Shown in pieces: positions 15,913-24,816 of a stretch of DNA of 33,632 bases. The translations under genes were made by a program, and so were the position numbers. Position 1 is the stretch's first letter. Each line of letters begins with the position of its first letter. The notes under the pieces were generated by a model, which saw only the letters and a program-made list of their open reading frames with translations, had not been told where the DNA came from and did no database searches. Origin of the DNA: an uncultured bacterium (GTDB lineage Bacteria > Babelota > Babeliae > Babelales > CAIQNR01); the NCBI GenBank assembly GCA_903873255.1, contig CAIQNR010000025.1, forward strand, positions 1-33,632, in the 5' to 3' direction.

Positions 15913-15947
15913 CTCATCCCCTTTTTTAAAAACTAAACTTAATTCAA

Positions 15948-15977
15948 AGCATACTTTACATGGGGGGGGTGTTTCAA
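15948..15977 (-). promoter_or_regulatory. promoter with G8 spacer tract (copy 2)
   Basis: TTGAAA (15972-15977) and TATGCT (15948-15953) are separated by 18 bp including a run of eight C on the coding strand (G at 15962-15969). Copy 1 has six and a 16-bp spacer. The lengths fall on either side of the 17-bp optimum. Confidence 0.6.
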
Positions 15978-16001
15978 TAATTATTTCATATTGAGATTAT
16001 T

Positions 16002-16029
16002 ACTATTTAATATGCGCATATCAAATAGT
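16002..16029. repeat. 28-bp near-perfect palindrome
   Basis: A perfect 12-bp core, ATATGCGCATAT (16010-16021), is extended by ACTATTT and AAATAGT arms, with only one mismatched pair (16009/16022). It begins at the first base after the duplicated block and lies between the divergent promoters of the copy-2 gene and mnmG. It could be an operator or a recombination site. Confidence 0.6.
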
Positions 16030-16043
16030 GCCATAACTGCTGA

Positions 16044-16071
16044 TTGCTCGTTTTTACCCTTACTATATACT
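16044..16071 (+). promoter_or_regulatory. promoter for the mnmG-lgt-dnaG-rpoD operon
   Basis: TTGCTC (16044-16049), a 16-bp spacer and TATACT (16066-16071) would give a leader of about 60 nt before mnmG. Confidence 0.5.
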
Positions 16072-16136
16072 AAAAGGATCACAATACTGGGTGGAATACA
16101 GCACATAAATCAGGTTTTTTAAGGGTATTTAAGCAC

Positions 16137-17972
16137 ATGAAACAACAATTTTCTTATGACGTTATTGTAGTTGGCGCAGGCCATGCAGGAGTTGAAGCAG
16201 CCTATGCAGCGGCACGCCGTGGTTCTAAAACTGCACTTATTACCCTAACCAAAGATAAAATTGGCTATATGCCCTGCAACCCGGCAGTGGGCGGTATTGG
16301 CAAAGGACATATTGTTTTTGAAATTAGTGCCCTTGGAGGTTTGATGCCAAAACTCTGTACCCGAACCTACCTGCAAGTTCGCATGCTCAATACCAGTAAA
16401 GGACCGGCAGTCCATGGCCTACGCCTCCAAATAGATAAAAATGCTTACAGCAAAGCAGCACAAGAAGAACTTGCTGTAACAGAAAATCTAACGATTATCG
16501 AAGGCATGGTTAATGATGTTATCACCAATGAAGCGCAATCTGTTACGGGCATTACACTTGCCGATGGCACCATCATCAGCGCTCCCTGCGTTGTTCTTAC
16601 CACTGGCACTTTTTTAAATGGGCTTGTTCATATTGGACTCCATAACTATGCATCAGGACGAGAAGATGAAGAACCAGCGGTTAACCTTTCCACATCCCTG
16701 CGCACCTTAGGCCTTACCTTGGGAAGACTAAAAACAGGAACTCCTCCGCGACTACTGAGTTCAAGCATCGATTTTAGTCGTCTAGAAAAACAGCAATCGG
16801 ATAACCTTGACCATTTATTTGAATTTTATCCACATAACACAACCACCAAACGGGATTGTTACATCACTCACACTAATGAAAAAGTTCACCAAATTATTAA
16901 AGATAATGCACATCTTTCTCCTATACTGCGCAAAGAGATAACGGGAACTGGACCACGTTATTGCCCTTCTATCGAAGATAAAATTACACGATTCCCTCAT
17001 AAAAATGCGCATCAAATTTTTGTGGAACCAGAAAGCCTTTCAACTGAATGGATCTATCCAAACGGCCTTTCTACATCACTGCCGCTTGAAGTACAAAAAC
17101 AGTACATCAATGCAATTAAGGGCTTTGAAGAAGCAATTATTGTACGAGCAGGATACGCCATTGAGTATGATATGGTTATGCCCGACCAACTGTATCCAAC
17201 ACTTGAAACTAAAAAAATTCATGGTCTCTTTTTAGCAGGCCAAATTAATGGCACAACAGGGTACGAAGAAGCTGCAGGGCAAGGTATTATTGCGGGGATT
17301 AACGCATCACTTAAAGCAGAAAATAAACCACCTTTTGTATTAGACCGTAACGAAAGTTATATCGGCATTATGATTGATGATTTAACCACCATGAGCATTG
17401 ATGAACCGTACCGCATGTTTACATCCCGTGCTGAACGAAGACTTATTTTGCGTCAAGATAATTCATTCTTGCGCCTTACCGAAAAAGCTCATGCTATCGG
17501 CCTGATTGATGCACAAATGTATAAAGATTTTTCAGAAGAAAAAGATATTATTTATTCAACCATACAAGATTTACGCGCTGGCAATAATAACACCGATCTT
17601 TTACGCCTATTTGGTGACAATGCTGGTGCTTGCAAAGCAGTAACCGAAACAACAGGTAAAGTTTTAGGCGGCCGTGCATGTCAAACTATTCAAGCAGAGA
17701 TAAAATACGCTCCTTACATTGAACGGGAAGAGCTCGAATCTACACGACTTAAAAAACATCAAACTATGAAGTTCCCAGAAGAATTTGAATTTATGGGGAT
17801 GGAAGGTCTTTCAACCGAGCTTCAACAAAAATTAACACGCATTAAACCTGCAACACTTGCTCAAGCAGCGCTTATTCCTGGCATGACGCCCGCTGCACTC
17901 TCTTTATTAATGCTAAAAATAAATATGTTTCATAGAAAAAAATCGCATGTATCTGAAACGGAGAATTGCTGA
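16137..17972 (+). CDS. mnmG: tRNA uridine-5-carboxymethylaminomethyl modification enzyme MnmG (GidA)
   Basis: A 611-residue FAD enzyme that, with MnmE, installs the cmnm5 group on wobble U34. The N-terminal dinucleotide fold reads VVGAGHAGVEAA (11-22), followed by the MnmG signature MPCNPAVGGIGKGH. Other landmarks are LKTGTPPRL, GTGPRYCPSIEDKI (the conserved Cys region near residue 277), GLFLAGQINGTTGYEEAAGQG and the C-terminal helical MnmE/tRNA-binding domain with LGGR and EIKYAPYIERE. The length is normal. MnmE is not in the window. The stop codon overlaps the lgt start by one base. AAGGG precedes the ATG at a long spacing. Confidence 0.96.
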   Translation: MKQQFSYDVIVVGAGHAGVEAAYAAARRGSKTALITLTKDKIGYMPCNPAVGGIGKGHIVFEISALGGLMPKLCTRTYLQVRMLNTSKGPAVHGLRLQIDKNAYSKAAQEELAVTENLTIIEGMVNDVITNEAQSVTGITLADGTIISAPCVVLTTGTFLNGLVHIGLHNYASGREDEEPAVNLSTSLRTLGLTLGRLKTGTPPRLLSSSIDFSRLEKQQSDNLDHLFEFYPHNTTTKRDCYITHTNEKVHQIIKDNAHLSPILRKEITGTGPRYCPSIEDKITRFPHKNAHQIFVEPESLSTEWIYPNGLSTSLPLEVQKQYINAIKGFEEAIIVRAGYAIEYDMVMPDQLYPTLETKKIHGLFLAGQINGTTGYEEAAGQGIIAGINASLKAENKPPFVLDRNESYIGIMIDDLTTMSIDEPYRMFTSRAERRLILRQDNSFLRLTEKAHAIGLIDAQMYKDFSEEKDIIYSTIQDLRAGNNNTDLLRLFGDNAGACKAVTETTGKVLGGRACQTIQAEIKYAPYIEREELESTRLKKHQTMKFPEEFEFMGMEGLSTELQQKLTRIKPATLAQAALIPGMTPAALSLLMLKINMFHRKKSHVSETENC

Positions 17973-18763
17973 TGTACCCCATACTGCTGCATATTTGGGG
18001 ACCCTTTGCTGTGCATAGTTATGGCACCATGATTGCACTAGGAGCATTACTTTCTTTGCATCTTGGCATGCGTGACAAAAAATTAATGGGCCTTACTACG
18101 TATAACCAACTGATCAATCTGGTAACTGTTATGATTGTTTCGGGCGTGATTGGCGGCCGGCTTCTTTTTATTATAGAAAATTGGCACAATCTCCATTCTT
18201 TTTATGACATGATCAACATTACCGATGCAGGATTTTCTTTACTAGGAACTGTAACTGTCAGCTCATTTGCAGTAATTGCCTATTTAAAAATTCATAAATT
18301 AAATATTCTTTCTATTGCAGATCGCATTGGCATCTATATACCACTTCTTTATAGTATCTCACGCATTGGTTGTTTTTTGGCAGGCTGTTGCTATGGTATT
18401 CCCACAACATCCGCATGCACTCCATGGGCAATTACCTACACAAACACCGACGTATTTGCACCCTGCTTTGAGCCGCTTCATCCAACACAACTGTACAGTT
18501 CGCTCAATGCATTAGTTATATTTTTATTTATGTACTTTGCTCAAGAAAAATTATGTAAAAAAAGAGGGCAACTGATCGGTTGTTTTTTCTTTTTGATAGG
18601 TCTTGAACGCTTTTCTGTCGATTTTTTTCGTGCAAATCGCATCATGATTTCTATAATACTTTCGACATCTCAAATGATTGCGTTAGTATGTATAGGTGTT
18701 GGTGTAGCGCTTTTTGGAATAGCTACCTACACAACATGGTTTACTAACAGTGCAGAGAAATAA
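17972..18763 (+). CDS. lgt: prolipoprotein diacylglyceryl transferase (Lgt)
   Basis: The ORF track starts at a TTG (17966). ATG 17972 is better, since it is 8 nt after CGGAG and overlaps the mnmG stop as TGATG. This gives 263 residues with about seven membrane segments. Lgt transfers diacylglycerol from phosphatidylglycerol to the lipobox Cys of prolipoproteins. Family landmarks are the early HSYG, GGRLLFIIENW, SRIGCFLAGCCYGIPT (the Lgt signature, with Arg then Gly), HPTQLYSS, and a late Arg in LERFSVDFFRANR. The signature position usually occupied by Asn (RIGNF) is Cys here (RIGCF), a variant found in other phyla too. dnaG follows after 2 bp. Confidence 0.9.
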   Translation: MYPILLHIWGPFAVHSYGTMIALGALLSLHLGMRDKKLMGLTTYNQLINLVTVMIVSGVIGGRLLFIIENWHNLHSFYDMINITDAGFSLLGTVTVSSFAVIAYLKIHKLNILSIADRIGIYIPLLYSISRIGCFLAGCCYGIPTTSACTPWAITYTNTDVFAPCFEPLHPTQLYSSLNALVIFLFMYFAQEKLCKKRGQLIGCFFFLIGLERFSVDFFRANRIMISIILSTSQMIALVCIGVGVALFGIATYTTWFTNSAEK

Positions 18764-18765
18764 CG

Positions 18766-20505
18766 ATGAATGTTTTTAACGTCATAAAAACTAAAATACA
18801 AATTTTAGATCTTATCGGTCAGCATGTACTACTGAGAAAAGTGGGTAACTACTGGAAAGGCTCATGCCCATTTCATAGCGAAAAAACAGCATCATTTACC
18901 GTGAGCCCGCACCGAGAAATTTTTTATTGTTTTGGCTGCCAAGAAACAGGCGATGTTATTTCTTTTGTAAGTAAAATAGAAAATTGCACACAAATTGAAG
19001 CGGCAAAACTACTAGCAGAACGGTATGCCATTGAACTACCGGATAATTTTTCTTCTGAAACAACAGAAAGCTTTGATGAGAAAAAAAGATACTTTTCTCT
19101 GTGCTCCTTGGTTGCAAACTGGTGTCACGATCGCCTAATGGAAAATCCACAAATAATGGACTACGTACTTAAGCGTGGCATTAATCATGATGAAATTAAT
19201 CTTTTTAAAATTGGTTTTTTTCCCCATGGTCAACAACATACAAAGCACCTACTCCAAGCACTGCGTGAAGAAAACTTCCTTCTTAAAGACTTGATCGACG
19301 CTGGTATTGCAGGCGAGGGAAAAACGGTCTACTCGTCATTTGAGCAACGGATTATCTTTCCTATAAAAGACCATATGGGCCGTTACTGCGGATTTGGCGG
19401 ACGAGTTTTTAAACCTGGCGATGACCGCTCTAAATATTACAACTCTCCAGAAAATACTAATTTTCAAAAAGGATCTTTACTCTTTGGGCTTGATCTTGCA
19501 AAAAAAGAAATCCAAGCAAAAGGAACCGTTTTTTTGGTGGAAGGATATACTGACTGCATTGCGATGCACCAATATGGTTACAAAAATACCGTAGCAACTC
19601 TAGGCACTGCTTGCACCCTTGAACATTTAAAAACAATATCGCACCACGCCCACACCGTGTTAATTTTGTATGACGGAGATGCTGCAGGCCATAAAGCAAT
19701 GCTTCGCCTTGTTGAACTGTGTTGGCAAGTGAACCTTGAGCTCAAAGTGATTGTACTTCCTACAGGATTTGACCCTGCTTCATTTTTAACCAATAAACAA
19801 AATCTCCAACCGCTAATTGAACAAGCTCAAGAAATCTTTGATTTCTTTTTACACGACCTTGGAAAAGACTTTGGAACCGCGCCTTTACAGCAAAAATTAA
19901 CGGTTGCCCGCAACTTTTTGGATATCATTAAAAAACTAGATGATTCTCTTAAGCAGGACATTCTTCTGCAGAAGGCAGCTGAAACTTTTGGGCTCCCTTT
20001 GGCATCCCTTCAGCAAGAACTAAGAAAAAATGGTAGACAAGCTGCAGCCCCAAATAAGCCTAATGATCAAGCCATTCAAAAATATGAAATATCGACCTTA
20101 GAAAAAAAATTTATCTGTGCTATAGTATCTGATACGCAATTGCTAGAAAAAAGTTCAGTAATGAGACTTTTGAATTACTTACCAGATGAGCTCAAGGGGT
20201 TGATGGGAAAATTGGTTGACGCTCAACGCGCAACAGAATCGGAAACCTATGCAACATTTTTTGGGACTCTTGAGGAGCATGAGAAAAGCTTGGTAAATCA
20301 AATGTTAGTGACTGAACCTGATGGGCAAGAGGATTTTGAAAACATAGAAATGTTGCTAGAAAAAAAGTACTGGAAAATGATAGTTAATGACACAAAAACA
20401 CAGCTCGAAAACGCGCAATTGCATAATAACAACGAAGCTGTGCAAACAATTATCAGCTCATTTCTGGATCTTAAGAAAAAATTGTTACATAAGGGGCTTA
20501 TCTAA
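18766..20505 (+). CDS. dnaG: DNA primase DnaG
   Basis: This 579-residue protein makes RNA primers at the replication fork. The N-terminal CHC2 zinc finger is complete: Cys34, His37, Cys55, Cys58 ([11 protein letters not shown] ... FYCFGC). The RNA polymerase core has [17 protein letters not shown]. The TOPRIM domain shows [20 protein letters not shown] (about 257) and [12 protein letters not shown] (about 300). The C-terminal helicase-binding part (about 430-579) is present but weakly conserved. It starts 2 bp after lgt and its stop overlaps the rpoD ATG. The dnaG-rpoD order is the conserved core of the macromolecular-synthesis operon. rpsU is absent here, with mnmG-lgt in its place. Confidence 0.96.
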   Translation: MNVFNVIKTKIQILDLIGQHVLLRKVGNYWKGSCPFHSEKTASFTVSPHREIFYCFGCQETGDVISFVSKIENCTQIEAAKLLAERYAIELPDNFSSETTESFDEKKRYFSLCSLVANWCHDRLMENPQIMDYVLKRGINHDEINLFKIGFFPHGQQHTKHLLQALREENFLLKDLIDAGIAGEGKTVYSSFEQRIIFPIKDHMGRYCGFGGRVFKPGDDRSKYYNSPENTNFQKGSLLFGLDLAKKEIQAKGTVFLVEGYTDCIAMHQYGYKNTVATLGTACTLEHLKTISHHAHTVLILYDGDAAGHKAMLRLVELCWQVNLELKVIVLPTGFDPASFLTNKQNLQPLIEQAQEIFDFFLHDLGKDFGTAPLQQKLTVARNFLDIIKKLDDSLKQDILLQKAAETFGLPLASLQQELRKNGRQAAAPNKPNDQAIQKYEISTLEKKFICAIVSDTQLLEKSSVMRLLNYLPDELKGLMGKLVDAQRATESETYATFFGTLEEHEKSLVNQMLVTEPDGQEDFENIEMLLEKKYWKMIVNDTKTQLENAQLHNNNEAVQTIISSFLDLKKKLLHKGLI

Positions 20506-22883
20506 TGGTTATTAAAAGCATACTTACTAAAATCATAGGCAACTTCAAAAAGAATACTCCAAAAAAAGTAAGCACTAAGGCTGTCAAAAAGAACACTAAA
20601 AAAAGTACAAAGAACAGCCCCAAAAAAAATGTACAAAAAAGTAAAAAAGTTGTGATGAAGAACGTTAAAAAAACAGCTAAAAAAACAAAATCTGCTGGCA
20701 TGCCAACAAAAAAAACTTCATTAAAAACAAAAACCGTTGCAAAAGTTGCTGCTAAAAAAATGGCATCTCCTAAAAAAGCGATCATTAAAAAAACAGCTCC
20801 TGTAAAAATAGTTGCGCCAAAAAAAGTTGTAGCTAAAGCAATTATTAAAACAGCTAAAATTGCACCAGCTGCAGTAAAAAAAGCAGTTGTTACGCCAAAA
20901 GCGATTGTAAAAGAATCTGTAATTAAAAAAGCTCCTTTACAAGCGCAACCAACCAGCGCAGCAATAACAAAAACAACAAAAGCTGCTATTAAAAAAACAA
21001 ATGCTGGAAAACCAAAAATTCATAATGCAACTCCACCAACAAAAAAAGAACTTGATTTTAAAAAAGACCTGATGGATACCTTGCTCGAAAAAGGTAAGGA
21101 TACAGGGATTTTAACCTATGAAGAAATAATGATTCTTCATGACAAAGCTCATTTAACAGAAAAAGAAGCTAATGATTTTATGAAGCTTGTCGAAAAAGAG
21201 CACATAGAATTGATCATGGAAGAAGAGTTGCATGTACAAGATGGATCGCTTGATGACCACGACAAAGATGAGCTCGGCTCTCATGCAGAATTAAAAGACA
21301 AATTTACCTCAAGCTTGTCTGCAGATGAAGATGTTGCAGATGAGGAAGATGCTGATACAGAAGATGAAGAAGAAGAAGTTGTCGAACGGGCAGAAACATC
21401 ACATATTGCTGATGGTGTAAAATGTTACTTACGTGATATTGGAAAAATCCCTCTTCTTAATAAAACAACTGAAAAAGTTATTTCTGACAAAATTGCAACA
21501 AGCAAACGCTCTTGCATCGAAGCTATTTCTCACTTTCCTTTTGTACATAAAGAATTTTTGTCTATTGGGGAAAAGCTTCATAAGAATCCAATGATTCTTA
21601 AAGACGTTATTCAATTTGCTGAATATGATGATGAAAACTTACCTAAAATTGGCGAAGAACGTGATGCTTTCTTAAAGACGATTACGACGCTTGAAGATCT
21701 TATCAAAAATGAAGAGCGTATTTATGCTTCTTACCGCAACCAATTGACCTCTCAAGAAAAAAAACAAGAGATGCTCAAGAAGGTAAAAGAAAATAAACAA
21801 GCTATCAGCACCACCGTACAATCAATACGAATTGCAAATAAATTTATTCGTAAAATTGGCAAAAAAATTGAAAAACTTTTACTCAAAATCCAAGAAAAAC
21901 AACAAATCATTCGTGACGGTCAAAAGACAATCGACTTTATCAAAAAAGGTAAAGAGATCTCTGCTGACAATAAAATGATCTTGGAAGAAACTGAAGTAGA
22001 AGTAAGAATGGCTACCAAGTCGATTAAAAAGACTGAAGGTGAAGCCGGACTTCCACTTGATACTATTACCAAATATTATCGCCAACTTATTAAAAGCCAA
22101 AAAGATGATAAGTATGCAAAAGACGAACTTGCAAAAGCAAACTTACGTTTAGTTGTTAACATTGCTAAAAAATATGTTAACCGCGGACTTCACTTCTTAG
22201 ACCTCATCCAAGAAGGTAATATCGGCTTGATGAAAGCTGTGGAAAAATTTGAATTTGAACGTGGATATAAATTCTCTACCTATGCAACATGGTGGATCAG
22301 ACAGGCAATTACACGTGCTATTGCTGACCAATCACGAACAATCCGTGTCCCTGTTCACATGGTGGAAACACTCAACAAAATCAACAAAATTAAACGCTTA
22401 TTTATACAACAACATGGTCAAGAACCTTCCTATGCTGACTTGGCAAAAGAATTAAATCTTGATGAGAAAAAAGTTAAAAACATTATCAAAATCTCTAAAG
22501 AACCAATCTCGCTAGAAACCCCTGTTGGTGACAGTGAAGATGCATTCATTAAAGACTTTATAGAAAATGACAAAGACTTCTCTCCTGCTGAAACAGTTGC
22601 AAATTCTGATCTTAAAGAACGCGTGCGCGAAGTACTTAAAACACTTGCACCTCGTGAAGAAAAAGTTCTAAAAATGCGTTTCGGCATCGATGTTGCATCT
22701 GAGCATACTTTAGAAGAAGTTGGTAAAGACTTCTCTGTCACTAGAGAACGTATACGACAAATTGAAGTTAAAGCATTGCGCAAATTACGTCATCCATCTA
22801 GAAGTAAGAAACTACAGTCGTTCTTTGATAAAGAAATTAACATTGATGAAAATGATGATATTTCAAACGATACATTTGAATAA
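20505..22883 (+). CDS. rpoD: principal sigma factor RpoD with histone-like N-terminal extension
   Basis: This 792-residue primary sigma factor has an unusual front end. Residues 1 to about 180 are Lys/Ala/Thr-rich ([32 protein letters not shown]), resembling histone H1 or chlamydial Hc proteins, with no Asp or Glu before residue 137. A region 1.1-like segment (about 183-245) and an acidic stretch (about 248-297, [12 protein letters not shown]) follow. The normal regions come next: 1.2 ([16 protein letters not shown]), 2 ([50 protein letters not shown]), 3, and 4 ([20 protein letters not shown]). AAGGGG 8 nt before the ATG, which overlaps the dnaG stop, shows the extension is translated. It directs RNA polymerase to housekeeping promoters of the TTGACA/TATAAT type seen here. 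Confidence 0.95.
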   Translation: MVIKSILTKIIGNFKKNTPKKVSTKAVKKNTKKSTKNSPKKNVQKSKKVVMKNVKKTAKKTKSAGMPTKKTSLKTKTVAKVAAKKMASPKKAIIKKTAPVKIVAPKKVVAKAIIKTAKIAPAAVKKAVVTPKAIVKESVIKKAPLQAQPTSAAITKTTKAAIKKTNAGKPKIHNATPPTKKELDFKKDLMDTLLEKGKDTGILTYEEIMILHDKAHLTEKEANDFMKLVEKEHIELIMEEELHVQDGSLDDHDKDELGSHAELKDKFTSSLSADEDVADEEDADTEDEEEEVVERAETSHIADGVKCYLRDIGKIPLLNKTTEKVISDKIATSKRSCIEAISHFPFVHKEFLSIGEKLHKNPMILKDVIQFAEYDDENLPKIGEERDAFLKTITTLEDLIKNEERIYASYRNQLTSQEKKQEMLKKVKENKQAISTTVQSIRIANKFIRKIGKKIEKLLLKIQEKQQIIRDGQKTIDFIKKGKEISADNKMILEETEVEVRMATKSIKKTEGEAGLPLDTITKYYRQLIKSQKDDKYAKDELAKANLRLVVNIAKKYVNRGLHFLDLIQEGNIGLMKAVEKFEFERGYKFSTYATWWIRQAITRAIADQSRTIRVPVHMVETLNKINKIKRLFIQQHGQEPSYADLAKELNLDEKKVKNIIKISKEPISLETPVGDSEDAFIKDFIENDKDFSPAETVANSDLKERVREVLKTLAPREEKVLKMRFGIDVASEHTLEEVGKDFSVTRERIRQIEVKALRKLRHPSRSKKLQSFFDKEINIDENDDISNDTFE

Positions 22884-22907
22884 AATAACGAAAGGCCATA
22901 GGCGTAT

Positions 22908-24215
22908 ATGAGTTCGGAACTTACTAATTCTTTACTTTCAATACAACTTGGATACTTTGCTTTGTCGCTTTTTTTCTGTGCACTTTTTTCATTTTTAGAG
23001 ACTGCAGTCACAGCGCTGCGTCTCTTTAATTTAAATGAAATAACAAAGAGCACTAAAGGCTATAAGCACCTGCTAACAACACTAGAAAAAGAACCGCAAA
23101 AAGTTCTTATTTCTATCTTAATAGCCAATAATATTGCTGATGTTATGGCTGCTGCACTTATTACCCGCATCATGGAAAACTTTTTTAAATCACTCGATCT
23201 TTCTGAAAGTCTTGGATTTACCTTAGGTATTGCAATTGCAACGGCGACAACTCTACTTATTGGTGAAGTAATTCCTAAAAATATTGCACAAGCGCATGGC
23301 CCTCAACTCTTTAAATCAACCTTATGGCTAACCAATATCACCTTTATTATAATGTCACCACTGGTAAGTGTGCTTTCTAAAATATCTAACTTTATTGTTA
23401 CGTTAGTTAAACATGGCGAAGAAGATAGCACCGAAACCTATACTTCTGAAAAAGAAATCCAATTTTTAATCGACTATATCAATAAAAAAGGAATGATGGA
23501 CACCGACAAAACACAGATGCTGCACAGCATTTTTGATCTTGGACATACCACCGTTAAGGAGATTATGATCCCAGAAACGGACATCATTACTGTTAATGTT
23601 ACTGCAACACTTCAAGAAGCTTTGGATCTTTTTTCTAAATACCATTTTTCTAGACTTCCTGTATATGAAGGTGAAGCTGACAATATTATCGGGATGGTTC
23701 ATCAAAAAGATGCTTATTTAGTTCTCCTTAAAAATGAACAAAAAAGTCTTCGGGAACTTGTACGCCCTATTTTATTTGTTCCAGAAAGCATGAAGGTTAA
23801 CCAATTATTGCGCCAATTTAAACAACAACGCCATCATATTGCTATGGTACTTAATGAATATGGCGGAATCATTGGACTTGTAACATTGGAAGATGCAATT
23901 GAAGAAATTGTTGGGGAAATTAATGATGAACATGAATCTGTCCCTGAAGCAATCGTAGCGCTTGAAGAAGGTGGATGGCTTGTTTACGCAGGTGTCGACC
24001 TTGATGAGCTTGAAAAACTTCTTAATATCCGTTTTGATTGCGAAGACGCTGTTACACTTGGTGGCTTTCTCACAGAAAAACTTCAACGATTACCAAAAAA
24101 AGGTGAACGCCTTTCTTATAACGGATATGTTTTCCAAGTACAAAAATCATCAGAAAAGCGAGTCTTTCAGGTGCTTATTTTTAAAAACAATATTCCAGAC
24201 TCTTTTATTATCTAA
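22908..24215 (+). CDS. CNNM/DUF21 - CBS - CorC_HlyC membrane protein
   Basis: A 435-residue protein of the hemolysin C/CorC group, now mostly viewed as Mg2+ or other cation transport or regulatory proteins. The N-terminal DUF21/CNNM membrane domain (about 1-180) has FSFLETAVTALRL and IANNIADVMAAALI with GEVIPKNIA. A linker with SEKEIQFLID follows. The paired CBS domains (about 205-330) include VKEIMIPETDIITV, FSRLPVYEG and NEYGGIIGLVTLEDAIEEIV. The C-terminal CorC_HlyC domain (about 345-425) has VYAGVDLDELEKLL and TLGGFLTE. It starts 24 bp after rpoD with AAAGG upstream and may be cotranscribed. 'Hemolysin' labels for this family should not be taken literally. Confidence 0.9.
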   Translation: MSSELTNSLLSIQLGYFALSLFFCALFSFLETAVTALRLFNLNEITKSTKGYKHLLTTLEKEPQKVLISILIANNIADVMAAALITRIMENFFKSLDLSESLGFTLGIAIATATTLLIGEVIPKNIAQAHGPQLFKSTLWLTNITFIIMSPLVSVLSKISNFIVTLVKHGEEDSTETYTSEKEIQFLIDYINKKGMMDTDKTQMLHSIFDLGHTTVKEIMIPETDIITVNVTATLQEALDLFSKYHFSRLPVYEGEADNIIGMVHQKDAYLVLLKNEQKSLRELVRPILFVPESMKVNQLLRQFKQQRHHIAMVLNEYGGIIGLVTLEDAIEEIVGEINDEHESVPEAIVALEEGGWLVYAGVDLDELEKLLNIRFDCEDAVTLGGFLTEKLQRLPKKGERLSYNGYVFQVQKSSEKRVFQVLIFKNNIPDSFII

Positions 24216-24230
24216 CAGTAGCATAGTACA

Positions 24231-24277
24231 CCTTTTATCTATGAAGTGATGCGGGATAGTCACGTTAAGATAAAAGG
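24231..24277 (+). promoter_or_regulatory. stem-loop that would cover the ribosome binding site of the 24286 gene
   Basis: CCTTTTATCT (24231-24240) is perfectly complementary to AGATAAAAGG (24268-24277). The right arm contains the AAAAGG ribosome binding site, 8 nt before ATG 24286. The 27-nt loop has its own short stem (GTGA/TCAC). No T-tract follows, so it is a better candidate for translational control than for termination. Confidence 0.5.
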
Positions 24278-24731
24278 AAATTCTTATGAAAATGTTTCGT
24301 ACTGTTGCTTTTTTATTGTTATTGTCTGTGCCATTCAATTGCCAACCAATTGTTATAGAAGAACCTCAACCTAACAATGCTGGAAAAATAGTTTCTTACT
24401 TTTTACGAGATATTTTAGGTGGAATAGTTGGGCTTAAAGCAAGCGAGGGCAACTCAAAGGAAGCCGCTGCTGCTCTTAAGCAAGTTCTACATGGAACAGC
24501 TGGCCTTGTAGAATCGGTACTGGAAGAACAACAAACACGTGGTCTTTTAGAAAATGCAGAAGAATTTGAAAAAGTCTTAATCTTTATACATGAACTACTT
24601 AATCATTCTTTAACAACAGAGCAAGGTAAAGAAGCCCTTCTTTTATTTCTTCAAGAATTAAAAAATATAGAACAAAACGCCAAATAGTCTAATAGAAATC
24701 GTATAATATTGAATCTATCCCGCAACTTCAT
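24241..24731. repeat. inverted repeat pair flanking the 24286 gene
   Basis: The sequence at 24241-24259 (ATGAAGTGATGCGGGATAG) and the reverse complement of 24715-24731 (ATGAAGTTGCGGGATAG) match except for a 2-base gap. The left copy is the loop of the ribosome-binding-site hairpin. The pair brackets one small exported gene. Confidence 0.5.
24286..24687 (+). CDS. small exported helical protein, function unknown
   Basis: This 133-residue protein starts with MKMFRTVAFLLLLSVPFNCQ, a signal peptide ending near a Cys. The residues before that Cys (PFN) do not fit a lipobox, so a lipoprotein is unlikely. The mature part looks almost entirely helical (KIVSYFLRDILGGIVGLKAS, EEQQTRGLLENAEEFEKVLI). No family is recognised. 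The ribosome binding site AAAAGG is inside a perfect 10-bp stem (see 24231-24277), so translation may be conditional. The gene is bracketed by a near-perfect inverted repeat. Confidence 0.7.
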   Translation: MKMFRTVAFLLLLSVPFNCQPIVIEEPQPNNAGKIVSYFLRDILGGIVGLKASEGNSKEAAAALKQVLHGTAGLVESVLEEQQTRGLLENAEEFEKVLIFIHELLNHSLTTEQGKEALLLFLQELKNIEQNAK

Positions 24732-24816
24732 TGTAAAAATCATAGTAATTACTTTAAACTACCTCTTACGCAGTGTATTAACCAATATTTTCATCCAATA
24801 CTAAGAGGAGTTTCTT

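Larger units (their letters stand above)
15131..16001. repeat. direct duplication, right copy (terminator + exported gene + promoter)
   Basis: This is the counterpart of 12730-13484. The upstream region is almost identical through TTGAGATTATT (ending 16001) and diverges immediately after, where a 28-bp palindrome begins. It differs from the left copy by a longer G tract and by insertions in the middle of the gene. Confidence 0.75.

Noticed and set aside
20498-20785. 95-codon hydrophobic minus-strand ORF
   Set aside because: It is antisense to the AAA-rich lysine codons of the RpoD extension, which read as Phe. The plus-strand gene is coupled to dnaG.
22908-24215. Reading the CorC/HlyC protein as a hemolysin
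   Set aside because: The CNNM/CBS/CorC architecture indicates cation transport or its regulation. The hemolysin label is historical.
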